Shown: in pieces, positions 55,433 through 63,724 of the stretch
How the letters are laid out: each line of letters begins with the position of its first letter
How positions within the stretch are numbered: the first letter of the stretch is position 1
DNA from: Nostoc sp. S4
GTDB taxonomy: Bacteria > Cyanobacteriota > Cyanobacteriia > Cyanobacteriales > Nostocaceae
Direction of reading: 5' to 3'
Assembly (NCBI GenBank): GCA_029379225.1
Contig: JAQYWR010000029.1
Location: 17,280-81,279 of the forward strand
Length of the DNA stretch: 64,000 nucleotides
The notes under the pieces: model-generated
What the model saw: only the letters and a program-made list of their open reading frames with translations
What the model was told of the DNA's origin: nothing
The model's database searches: none
Position numbers and translations under genes: made by a program

Positions 55433-56326
55433 TTAATTAAGCAAAGGTAAAAATCGGCGAATTAACCCAATTGTTACTCCTGGCAATTCCAACTGCGGTG
55501 TTAATCCCACATCCTCTAATTGTTGAAAAAATCGGATTGCTTGGGGATTAATTTCGGCGAAGCGGCGACCAATTGAAGGCCCTGTAAATTCCGATTTTTG
55601 TCCCCAAATAATGGCAGTGGGGGTGGTCAATTGTTGAATATAAAGGGATAAATCAAAGCACAAATCGCCACGTACAAAAGACAGTGCTGCATACTCAGCA
55701 TTTGGCTGTTGGGCTGATTGTAGATAAGCATCTACAATTTCTTCGTAGATTCGATTAGTTTGAGCAAATTGTCGCTGTTCTAAGAAGCCACGAATACCGC
55801 CACTGGTAGCAACTCCAGTACTGTATAGCACGCGGTCAATAATCGGAACACTGACTAACTGAGCAAAAAAGCTGCGGGAATAGTCTTCGCCAAAGTCAGA
55901 AAGTCCGGCGGGAGTAGTGAGAATTAGAGACTTGAATAAATCTGGATGAGCGATCGCTACTCTAATTACAAATGCTGCGGTTAAAGAAGAAGCGATCGTT
56001 GTTACCGATCCGCGACAAGTCTGCTGAAAAAATTCCCGAATTGTGGTCAAATAATCGTCAATTTTATAACTGCGTGCTGGATGTTCAGATCTACCCCAAC
56101 CAATTAAATCTGGCGCAATAACTCTATATTCAGCAGCAAAAGCGGGATAAACTTTCGACCACTCATAAGCAGAAGACCCGCCACCAAAGCCATGCAAAAA
56201 CACCAAAGTTTCTCGGTCGTCGGCTGTCACATCGTTTTGCCAAGGTGACCCAGCGGCAATATAGTACACCATTTTACCTAATGAGGTAATTACCGAACGT
56301 TGTTCAAATCCTATTGGCTCAAACAT
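55433..56326 (-). CDS. Alpha/beta-hydrolase fold protein, catalytic triad apparently incomplete
   Basis: A 297-residue alpha/beta-hydrolase fold: LVFLHGFGGGSSAYEW (oxyanion region), VIAPDLIGWGRSEHP, and an elbow IASSLTAAFVIRVA in which the usual Gly-x-Ser-x-Gly reads Ala-Ser-Ser114-Leu-Thr. Near the end the usual Gly-His-x-Pro block reads VGLTPQLELPGV, so the catalytic His is replaced by Leu. The acid position is GQKSEFTGP. Overall length is normal. The fold is certain. Classical hydrolase activity is doubtful, and a binding or non-hydrolytic role is possible. Chloroplast-type relatives also show relaxed triads. Confidence 0.8.
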   Translation of the reverse strand: MFEPIGFEQRSVITSLGKMVYYIAAGSPWQNDVTADDRETLVFLHGFGGGSSAYEWSKVYPAFAAEYRVIAPDLIGWGRSEHPARSYKIDDYLTTIREFFQQTCRGSVTTIASSLTAAFVIRVAIAHPDLFKSLILTTPAGLSDFGEDYSRSFFAQLVSVPIIDRVLYSTGVATSGGIRGFLEQRQFAQTNRIYEEIVDAYLQSAQQPNAEYAALSFVRGDLCFDLSLYIQQLTTPTAIIWGQKSEFTGPSIGRRFAEINPQAIRFFQQLEDVGLTPQLELPGVTIGLIRRFLPLLN

Positions 56327-57060
56327 AAATATTTTTCTTGACTCTAATGATTAATTAACACAGGTAAGCTGTTCTGACTTTTCACGGTATGTGGATTCAT
56401 CAGCGAGGGTGTGGGGTGTAGTAAGACTTTCTTGTTTTCCCTACACCCACTCAGCCACCCCCTACCCCAGCCTTAATGAGAGCTTTGGTACTTACCATGA
56501 AAAGTTGGTAAGCTGTTCCACATAAAATTGCATATATTGGGCAGGCGAGATGCTCACCCCACAATAAATGTACAATTTCAGATTGTTCAAACCAGATGTG
56601 GTTTAGCTTAACAATAGAGACGCCAAGACACGGGCATATGAGGACACAAAGATGCTCCGAAACTCTGACTAGAGAATTTTTTCTGGCGTCAGACGTCTTA
56701 AGTTTTATTATCGGTGAACCAATTACTTTAGTACTTCTGACCAGCGTCAGATTAAGTAGATATAAAATTACTGAATTAGTTGTAAAGATTTAGTAGTTTT
56801 TTTCTCCTAAGAACCCAGAAAATAACGTTGTAATTACTGTGTTGCAAGGATTATGACTGGTAGCGAGTATTACTATGACACAAATCAAGATGAGTTTTTT
56901 ATGATACTCTATCAACAAATTGATAAATAATTTTGAGTGTCAAGAATAATCAAAACGCTCATTTTAATAAGCTATTAATTCTAGTTCTGCATCTGAAAAC
57001 AAGAGCTTTTGATATATTATTAAGCTGATTTTTATCTAAGTAAGGCTAAGGCGGAATGTC
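56327..57060. other. Long spacer with a MITE-like element
   Basis: About 730 bp without a supportable gene. It holds the element at 56377-56505. A 65-codon frame at 56596 overlaps a commonly repeated spacer phrase (gagacgccaagacacggg) and has no coding features. The rest is AT-rich DNA up to 57060. Confidence 0.5.
56377..56505. mobile_element. 129-bp MITE-like element with 13-bp inverted ends and 12-bp flanking repeat
   Basis: ACTTTTCACGGTA (56377-56389) pairs with TACCATGAAAAGT (56493-56505), 12 of 13. Inside, gggtgtag and ctacaccc form a second inverted pair. GGTAAGCTGTTC occurs directly outside both ends (56363-56374 and 56507-56518), resembling a long target duplication or an extended repeat. 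Confidence 0.6.
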
Positions 57061-57642
57061 ATGGTACAGGCTACTCTTCAATTAAATAAAGTACCAAAGA
57101 GCGAAGACTCGAAAATTGCGCTTGACGACTTTAATATCCAAAACCAAATTGCAGTTTCATCTCGCCGCGATCGCCTTGAGTCAGGTATTGACATTACCAA
57201 ACTGATTATACCTACTTGTATTTGTTTAGACTTGGAAGATTTGAAGTGTTTTGAAGCAGTAGAGTGCCAGTATGAACGCTGGGGAGTCATTTTTCATAAT
57301 TCTCTAGCAATACAGCCCTCAAATCCAGCATTTCCAAGTCATTCAGGGCTAACAGTCTTGATAGGAGCGCCCAAAAGCGGATTTTTAGAAGCGACTTTCT
57401 TGCATCCTGTGAACTCAGTTAGTGCTTTTGTCACTAGTTCGCAGCGATTAGTACTTTCGGCTTACGATCGCGATCGGCAACTCCTGGGACAAACTATACT
57501 ACCAGGCGCTAATCTTGCCAATTCTGATTCGGGAATTTCCCCTAATACGTTATTATCCATAAGTGGAAATAACATCTACAGCGTCACCTTCTGCGCTTTT
57601 GATGGTCAATTCACCCTTGATGAGTTTCGTTTTTGCCTTTAA
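57061..57642 (+). CDS. Hypothetical protein, predicted beta-sandwich
   Basis: A 193-residue protein I do not recognise by family name. After a polar start (about 1-45) comes a Cys-containing segment (IPTCICLDLEDLKCFEAVEC). It is followed by alternating hydrophobic beta-type sequence: SGLTVLIGAPKSGFLEATFL, FVTSSQRLVLSAYDRDRQLL, NNIYSVTFCAFDGQFTLDEF. The pattern resembles the small beta-sandwich found in PEP-CTERM and other secreted cyanobacterial proteins, but there is no signal peptide or PEP-CTERM tail. Start ATG 57061. Monocistronic. Confidence 0.7.
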   Translation: MVQATLQLNKVPKSEDSKIALDDFNIQNQIAVSSRRDRLESGIDITKLIIPTCICLDLEDLKCFEAVECQYERWGVIFHNSLAIQPSNPAFPSHSGLTVLIGAPKSGFLEATFLHPVNSVSAFVTSSQRLVLSAYDRDRQLLGQTILPGANLANSDSGISPNTLLSISGNNIYSVTFCAFDGQFTLDEFRFCL

Positions 57643-57977
57643 ACTTTAAACCTGAAAAAATCAGTAACAAAATTAAGCTTACTCGCCCCAATCCGAGTAT
57701 TCTTTTAGAGTATATTGTTCATCAGTCTCCCGAAGGGTAGAAACTAGGGTGCTTCTAGCAGATTTCAAAGCAAGTTAAGTACACTATCTAAGTTGGGTAG
57801 CTAGGCACAGAGCCGATTCTAATTCATCAATTCTGACGCCTCGGCAAAGCAAGCTTTGCTTTTGAATTCTCCTGTATAATCACCTGTATTTTTACTAATT
57901 CGTGATGCTTCTTGGTTTGTGCATTTTTTAATAAAACTTATACAATAGGTAATTTCGTAATCAAGTAGGTAAACACT
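57643..57977. other. Intergenic spacer
   Basis: About 335 bp. It includes the small palindrome GCAAAGC-AA-GCTTTGC at 57844-57859 within a recurrent spacer phrase (gcctcggcaaagcaagc). No gene or other signal was recognised. Confidence 0.45.
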
Positions 57978-58835
57978 GTGGCACAGGCTTCGTCTTCTTG
58001 GCAGCAATTGCTCAACCAGCTCCCCAACTGGTCGCTGACAAAGTTCAAGACAGCTAATCACAGAAAAAACCCACAACTAAGCATGAAAAAGGAACATACC
58101 CTACTTTCTACTCCCCACCCTCTACTCCCGATTTTCAAGTTAGGAGCAAGCTTAAAACTGAAAACTTTCAAGCGCTTCTCTGGGCCTGGCGGCTTTCTTG
58201 GGTTCCTGACAATCGTCGTTGCTATGTTGTTGTGGAACTGGAAACTGCTATTAGCTTTGTCAATTGGCGTTGGAGTAATGGTACTAGTTTACTCAATGCA
58301 GGAGTGGGACTGGCAATTGCGCTGGTCTAAAATACGTGAGTTTTTAAATAGTTCAAACCGTCGGTTAGTCTTAGCAGTCCTGAGTGGTGGTCTTGCGACT
58401 GTCAGCACTTATATGGCGGCTGCAATTTGGGTTGACTCTCATAGTCGGTGGATTGCTGCTGGCGCGATCGTCCAAGGTGTGGGAACACTATTAACTTTAA
58501 TTTTATTGGTATGGCAAATTGTCAATTTTTATGGAAATCGACAAGAAGACCACCTCGAGCAGTTGTTAGTCAATTTAACAGAAAAAGATCCATTGAAAAG
58601 ATTAGTTGCCTTGCGTCAACTCACTAAATTAATTACCCGTAAGCAAGTTGATTCTTCAGTGCAAGAAGATGTAGTCCAATGCTTGCAACTCCTACTGAGT
58701 AGAGAGGAGGAAGTTGTGATTCGAGAGGCAGCTTTTAAGAGCTTGCAAGCCTGCGATCGCCTACAACTACTACCACCCAAAACAGCCACAACTTTCGTAC
58801 CCATATCAGCAAAACTCAAACACCATATTTATTAG
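57978..58835 (+). CDS. Membrane protein with C-terminal HEAT/armadillo-like segment
   Basis: A 285-residue protein with about four hydrophobic segments (about 72-90, 91-107, 130-150, 160-186; VVAMLLWNWKLLLALSIGVG and TLLTLILLVWQIVNFYG). A cytoplasmic helical tail (about 190-270) resembles an armadillo/HEAT unit (DPLKRLVALRQLTKLITRKQ, EEVVIREAAFKSLQACDRLQ). Such proteins are conserved in cyanobacteria without a known role. The start is GTG 57978. Residues of about 35-52 (LLSTPHPLLPIF) are encoded by a tactccccaccctctactccc-type run that looks like spacer repeat DNA. The true start could therefore be further in. Confidence 0.7.
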   Translation: MAQASSSWQQLLNQLPNWSLTKFKTANHRKNPQLSMKKEHTLLSTPHPLLPIFKLGASLKLKTFKRFSGPGGFLGFLTIVVAMLLWNWKLLLALSIGVGVMVLVYSMQEWDWQLRWSKIREFLNSSNRRLVLAVLSGGLATVSTYMAAAIWVDSHSRWIAAGAIVQGVGTLLTLILLVWQIVNFYGNRQEDHLEQLLVNLTEKDPLKRLVALRQLTKLITRKQVDSSVQEDVVQCLQLLLSREEEVVIREAAFKSLQACDRLQLLPPKTATTFVPISAKLKHHIY

Positions 58836-58891
58836 TCATTTGCCATTGGTCATTGGTCATTTGTGAATAATTAATACCCCATGCTCAATTA

Positions 58892-59638
58892 TTATTTTCG
58901 AAATAGCTGTCCATTGCGGACTTGTGCTACTGGTTGATTGCACCGTCGCACTAATTGTTCGTCGTGAGTGGTAACAATTACCGTAGCGCCAAAAGAATTT
59001 AACTTCTGGAGAATTTGTATAACTTGCCAGGAATTATCTGGATCGAGATTTCCCGTTGGTTCGTCGGCCAACAGCAGTGGTGGTGTGCTAACGATCGCCC
59101 TAGCAATACTCACCCGCTGTTGCTCTCCTCCAGACAATTGATCTGGAAAGCAATCAGCTTTATTCAGCAAACCTACTAGCTTCAACGTTGGTTCTAAACG
59201 GCGTTGAATTTCTTTACGGGTATACCCTTGAGCTTGGAGTACAAAAGTTACATTTTCTGCTACTGTCCGTTGGGTAATTAGTTTGTAGTCTTGAAACACA
59301 ATGCCAATACGTCGCCGTAATAAAGACAAGCGATCGCCCCTTAAAGCCCCAACATTACATTCATCAACGATTACTTCTCCCTGTGTTGGTAACTCTTGCC
59401 CATACAGCAGTTTCAAGAGCGTTGATTTACCAGAACCACTTGGCCCTGTGATAAAGAGAAATTCTCCCTTTTTAACCTCAAGGTTGGCATTGAGCAATGC
59501 ATGACAGCCATTAGTATAGGTCTTGGTTACAGATTGCAATTGCACCTTGGTAGCAGTATTGCTAGCGTGCTGTTGAGTTTCACTACTGTGTTGAGCAACG
59601 GATTTCTCTGTCTTAACTTCAGTTGTTAATACTGGCAT
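58892..59638 (-). CDS. ftsE: FtsE-type ABC ATPase
   Basis: A 248-residue ATPase of the FtsE/MacB group with Walker A GPSGSGKSTLLKLL, Q-loop GIVFQDYKLI, signature LSGGEQQRVSIARAI and Walker B LLLADEPTGNLDP. The QDYKLI-type Q-loop and overall length are typical of cell-division FtsE, which with membrane partner FtsX regulates peptidoglycan hydrolases. No ftsX lies next to it here. A non-conserved tail of about 30 residues precedes the domain. ATG 59638 has GAGGAG about 8 bases upstream and is preferred over the start 11 codons earlier. Confidence 0.88.
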   Translation of the reverse strand: MPVLTTEVKTEKSVAQHSSETQQHASNTATKVQLQSVTKTYTNGCHALLNANLEVKKGEFLFITGPSGSGKSTLLKLLYGQELPTQGEVIVDECNVGALRGDRLSLLRRRIGIVFQDYKLITQRTVAENVTFVLQAQGYTRKEIQRRLEPTLKLVGLLNKADCFPDQLSGGEQQRVSIARAIVSTPPLLLADEPTGNLDPDNSWQVIQILQKLNSFGATVIVTTHDEQLVRRCNQPVAQVRNGQLFRK

Positions 59639-59863
59639 TGTTAAATTCTCCTCATCCCCACAACCAAACACTTTGCCAACTTCGATTTGACATTCCCCCC
59701 AAAATCAGAATTCCCAGGTTTTGCCTGGGAATTTCAAATTCAACAAAGAAATTTAAAATTTTTGAAGACTTTACTAGTAACTAAGTAATAGCACTCAGAA
59801 TTGAGAATTCATCACTCAAAGCTCCTAACCAAAGCTCACAAAAAGGTCTCCAGCGCTCCTAAC

Positions 59864-60622
59864 TCAGCACTTAATAGCACTCCTTGCAGTCCAGCGATAA
59901 ACAAAGGCTTTGACTGCAAACTCCGGCAAAGCCAACATCCGCCGCCAGCGCCAAGGTTCTTGATACAGCCGATATAGCCATTCCAAATTATTATTTCCTA
60001 ACCAAGCGGGAGCGCGAGTTTTAGTACCCGACCAAATATCAAAACTGCCACCAACGCCAATCCAAATTGCTTGGGGACACAAATGGCGGTTTTCGGCAAT
60101 CCATAATTCTTGACGTGGCACTCCTAAACCTACAAAAATCACTTGTGGTTGTAATTGGGTAAGAGTTTGTTGTAATTGTGCTTCTTCTTCTGGGGAGTGG
60201 TAGCCTGAGTGAGTACCTACAATGTTTAAATTTGGAACTTGCTGCTGCCAAAACTCTGCTGCAATTGAGGCTACTCCAGGCGCGGCGCCATAGAAAAATA
60301 CCTTTGCCCCTGTCTTGCACTGTCCAAGTTCTTGTAAAAGCTTTTCTGCTAATTCAATTCCCGGAAAACGCTGCACTTTTTGCCATAACAGCCAGCGTAA
60401 ATAGAGAACAACCCCAGCTCCATCTGGAATCACTAGTTCAGCATTTTTAATTGTCTGAGCGAGAAATTTGTTCCGCTCTGCCTGCATAGTCATTTCTGCA
60501 TTGAGCGTTACCACATGAGTTCCTCTGCCTTGTTGCAAGCATTCTAATAACCAGCCTGGATAGTTAGTCATCACATGAACTGGTATCCCCAATACTGAAA
60601 ATGCTTCAGGCGATTTAGACAT
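59864..60622 (-). CDS. WecG/TagA/CpsF family glycosyltransferase
   Basis: A 252-residue GT26-family enzyme. Visible motifs are FSVLGIPVHVMTNYPGWLLE, THVVTLNAEMTMQAERNKFL (the TxNxE/D core), LVIPDGAGVVLYLRW (PDGxG with the catalytic Asp), and VIFVGLGVPRQELWIAENRH. The C-terminal basic stretch is thought to bring it to the membrane. Relatives add ManNAc or glucosamine-type sugars to undecaprenyl-linked acceptors in cell-wall polymer or exopolysaccharide synthesis. The acceptor here is unknown. Same strand as ftsE but 225 bp upstream, so not clearly one operon. Confidence 0.92.
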   Translation of the reverse strand: MSKSPEAFSVLGIPVHVMTNYPGWLLECLQQGRGTHVVTLNAEMTMQAERNKFLAQTIKNAELVIPDGAGVVLYLRWLLWQKVQRFPGIELAEKLLQELGQCKTGAKVFFYGAAPGVASIAAEFWQQQVPNLNIVGTHSGYHSPEEEAQLQQTLTQLQPQVIFVGLGVPRQELWIAENRHLCPQAIWIGVGGSFDIWSGTKTRAPAWLGNNNLEWLYRLYQEPWRWRRMLALPEFAVKAFVYRWTARSAIKC

Positions 60623-61171
60623 AAGTTATTGTTGATTTCACACCACATTTCCTTGAAGGTTAAGTTTATCAAATATTTTTATCAGGGAAGAAGAATTAAA
60701 GACGAGTCGCTCCAGTTTTCGTTATTAGACTCGTCAGTCACTTCCTACTTTAGGGTACGACCGCCTCCTAGACAGCAATAACTGCAACAATAGAAAGCAT
60801 AATTTAACTAATTAGCCTTGGGTGCTTGTACTTCGACTAAACCAGTCGCAATTTTATTGTTAAAGTCTAATGTTAACAAAGGCTGTGGCAATACCCTTGA
60901 TGTTAGCTTTACTCAAATTGCATTTCCATGTAGACCTGCACAAGGATACTCAGACCACACGCGAAGCGTTGGCCGTGGTGGGGAATTGCATGACAATTAA
61001 TGGGACATCAAGTGCCTTTAATTGTTAGGACTGTATTGCTTTTTGACGTAGGATTTGAGTTATTCAGGTGTGACACCTCTATACACAGAATATCTTTAAA
61101 TCTGCGCTTCTCAAGACTTTTTAGTAAACTCGACTTTACAGTTAAGGTAGTGTAACGGGCTGAAGTTGGCT
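60623..61171. other. Divergent spacer with a short unassigned reading frame
   Basis: About 550 bp between divergent genes. On the minus strand a frame ending near 60813 reads VLPQPLLTLDFNNKIATGLV and EVQAPKAN. It looks protein-like but has no start and no recognised family, possibly the relic of a gene tail. A recurrent repeat phrase (acgcgaagcgttggcc) lies at about 60959-60975. Otherwise no signals. Confidence 0.4.
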
Positions 61172-61891
61172 ATGAGTAAAATTCGTATCGCTCTGATTGA
61201 AGATCATGACCTGACTCGTGTGGGAATTCGCACAGCACTGCTACAAAAGGATGAAATTGAAGTTGTAGGAGAAGCTGCCAATGCTGCTGAGGGGTTAAAA
61301 ATGTTAAAAGTGCTACAACCAGATATTGCCATAGTAGATATTGGTTTACCAGATAAAGATGGCATTGAGTTGACACGGGAGGTAAAATCTACTACTAATA
61401 GCGAAGAGTTAAGCACAAGGGTGTTAATTTTGACACTAAGGGATAATAGAGAAGCGGTATTGGCAGCTTTTGCTGCTGGGGCAGACTCCTACTGTATGAA
61501 GGATATCAAATTTGATAATTTGCTGGAAGCAGTACGAGTAACATACAATGGCAACGCGTGGATCGATCCGGCGATCGCTCGAATTGTATTACAACAAGCA
61601 CAACAAAACCCCCAAAAGTCGGAATCGGCTTCTGTTGATAGCAAGACCGTTGCTTCTAACCCTGAGTTGACGGAGAATCTAGAAGGAATTGAACCTTACA
61701 CCCTGACAGAAAGGGAGTTAGAAGTGTTACAGTTGATTGTCGAAGGTTGTAGCAATGCAGTAATTGCGGAAAGACTTTACATCACTGTTGGAACTGTTAA
61801 AACTCACGTCCGCAATATCTTGAATAAGCTATGTGCCGATGACCGTACCCAAGCAGCAGTCCGTGCCTTGCGTTCTGGGTTAGTAGGATAA
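61172..61891 (+). CDS. NarL/FixJ-family response regulator
   Basis: A 239-residue regulator with receiver domain (about 1-125; IRIALIEDHDLTRVGIRTAL, phospho-acceptor Asp56 in IAIVDIGLPDKDG, LILTLRDN, and Lys in YCMKDIKFDNL). A Gln/Ser-rich linker of about 30 residues leads to a LuxR-type HTH (about 172-235; LTEREL, EVLQLIVEGCSNAVIAERLY, VGTVKTHVRNILNKL). It is a DNA-binding transcription factor. The cognate kinase is not in the window. The next genes encode a receiver-PP2C phosphatase and an RsbW-like ATPase. ATG 61172 is preferred over the in-frame TTG 61166. Confidence 0.93.
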   Translation: MSKIRIALIEDHDLTRVGIRTALLQKDEIEVVGEAANAAEGLKMLKVLQPDIAIVDIGLPDKDGIELTREVKSTTNSEELSTRVLILTLRDNREAVLAAFAAGADSYCMKDIKFDNLLEAVRVTYNGNAWIDPAIARIVLQQAQQNPQKSESASVDSKTVASNPELTENLEGIEPYTLTERELEVLQLIVEGCSNAVIAERLYITVGTVKTHVRNILNKLCADDRTQAAVRALRSGLVG

Positions 61892-62047
61892 AAGTTAAAT
61901 TTAGCTGACAGTAAACAGTTATCAAGGTTTCAAACACTGATAACTGATAACTGTTGACAATGATTAGTTCTGAGTTTTTGTTGGTTCTCAGGTGAGATAA
62001 AGGTTATACTATCTCGCCATTAAAATAGTTGAAAAATAAAGTCAAAT

Positions 62048-63721
62048 ATGGCTGAGACAGGGGTGGACAAACTTAAGCTCATGGTCGTAGACGATGAGCC
62101 GGATAACTTAGATTTACTCTACCGCACTTTTAGGCGAGATTTTCAAGTATACAAAGCTAATCATGCTTTTGCTGCTTTGGAAATCTTAGATAAAGTTGGC
62201 GAGATGGCTGTGATTATTTCCGATCAAAGAATGCCAGAAATGAGTGGCAGCGAATTTTTTAGTCGGATAGTGGAACGGTTTCCGGACACAATTCGGATTT
62301 TATTAACTGGTTTTACTGATGTGGAAGATTTGGTAGACGCAATTAACTCTGGTCAGGTGTTCAAGTACATCACTAAACCCTGGAATCCGGAGCGACTGAG
62401 GGCGTTAGTTGAGCAAGCTACGGATACATACCGCTTAGTGAAGAAGCGCACCCAAGAGTTAGGCCGAGCTTTACGGCGAGAATCCTTGTTTAATGCCGTA
62501 ACAACGGCAATTCGGGAGTCTTTAGACTACGAAAGTATGCTGCAAAAGACTGTAGCAACTATCGGACAAACATTTGAAGCCACCAGCTGTTTGCTCAGAC
62601 CAATAGAGGGCGATCGCCTGACACCAGACCTATTTTCATACCACGATCCTGAATCTGATGTATTGGATTGCGCTTTCGACACCAATCCTTTAATTGAAAA
62701 AGTTCTGCAAACCCGTGATTGTCAACTTGCTCAGGAAATATCCGACGGTATCGCTTGTCATCATCTGGTTGTGCCACTTAGCTATCAACAGCACTTAGTG
62801 GCTGTACTGGCTCTTTATCAATCGGGACACGATCGCCCTTGGCAAGACGAAGATATCCAATTAATTGTTGGTGTTGCCGAACAAGCAGCTTTAGCTCTGT
62901 CTCAAGCAAAACTCTACCAACGCCTCCAGGAAAAACAACAGCAGATTCACACTGAATTGGAGGTGGCTCGTAAAATTCAATACAATCTTCTGCGCCAAAC
63001 TTTACCTGATATCAAAGGTGTAAAGGTACAAGCCTGCTGCTACCCAGCGCGGGAAGTTGGAGGGGATTTTTTTGAAGTATTTGTCCATCCCAAAGGCGAC
63101 TTATGGTTGGCTGTGGGCGACGTTTCTGGCAAGGGTGTCCCAGCTGCTTTATTTATGGCTAGTGTTATTTCTGTCTTGCGCCGGGAATTATCTCAAGAAG
63201 CACCAGCCCAACCAAATATCGTTATGCAGAACCTTAACCATGCTCTGAGTGAAGACTTGATTAGTAATAATTATTTCATCACTCTTGTATTAGCTTGTTA
63301 TACGCCTACTACGAAGGAACTCGTTTACACTAATGCCGGTCATATCTATCCACTATTATGGTCACACAAAGCGGCATTAGCCGACAGTCCCAATTACCTC
63401 AAAGTCCGCAGCGTTCCTTTGGGGATATTGCCCAAATGGCAAGCACAGTCTGGTAGCTTGGTTCTCGCTTCTGGAGACACATTATTACTAGCTAGTGATG
63501 GTATTACAGAGGCAATGGTATCAAATAGTTATAATGCAGCGGTAAAAACCGTGTCTGGCGTTGAGCCAGTTGAGCGTTCTATGCTGAATCAGGATGGTCT
63601 TTGGCAACTCTTGCAACAAGAGCAAAAACCGCTTTCTCTTAACCATTTACTAGCTCGCATCCAAGCAGATAACCACGTCCAAGAAGACGATCAAACTATA
63701 CTCTCACTGGAGATTTTGTAA
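62048..63721 (+). CDS. Receiver-GAF-PP2C (SpoIIE/RsbU-type) phosphatase
   Basis: A 557-residue protein with a receiver domain (about 10-125; Asp59 in VIISDQRMPEMSG), a GAF domain (about 165-295; SCLLRPIEGDRLTPDLF) and a SpoIIE/PP2C phosphatase domain (about 330-555; EVGGDFFEVFVHPKGDLWLA, VGDVSGKGVPAALFMASVIS, metal-site Asp residues, ASDGITEAM). RsbU-like enzymes dephosphorylate an anti-anti-sigma factor and so release a partner-switching pathway. The downstream gene, 3 bp away, is an RsbW-like ATPase, which supports this. The input could be a kinase acting on Asp59. Confidence 0.93.
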   Translation: MAETGVDKLKLMVVDDEPDNLDLLYRTFRRDFQVYKANHAFAALEILDKVGEMAVIISDQRMPEMSGSEFFSRIVERFPDTIRILLTGFTDVEDLVDAINSGQVFKYITKPWNPERLRALVEQATDTYRLVKKRTQELGRALRRESLFNAVTTAIRESLDYESMLQKTVATIGQTFEATSCLLRPIEGDRLTPDLFSYHDPESDVLDCAFDTNPLIEKVLQTRDCQLAQEISDGIACHHLVVPLSYQQHLVAVLALYQSGHDRPWQDEDIQLIVGVAEQAALALSQAKLYQRLQEKQQQIHTELEVARKIQYNLLRQTLPDIKGVKVQACCYPAREVGGDFFEVFVHPKGDLWLAVGDVSGKGVPAALFMASVISVLRRELSQEAPAQPNIVMQNLNHALSEDLISNNYFITLVLACYTPTTKELVYTNAGHIYPLLWSHKAALADSPNYLKVRSVPLGILPKWQAQSGSLVLASGDTLLLASDGITEAMVSNSYNAAVKTVSGVEPVERSMLNQDGLWQLLQQEQKPLSLNHLLARIQADNHVQEDDQTILSLEIL

Positions 63722-63724
63722 GTA

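Noticed and set aside
56596..56793. 65-codon frame in the long spacer
   Set aside because: It starts in a widely repeated spacer phrase and lacks domain features.
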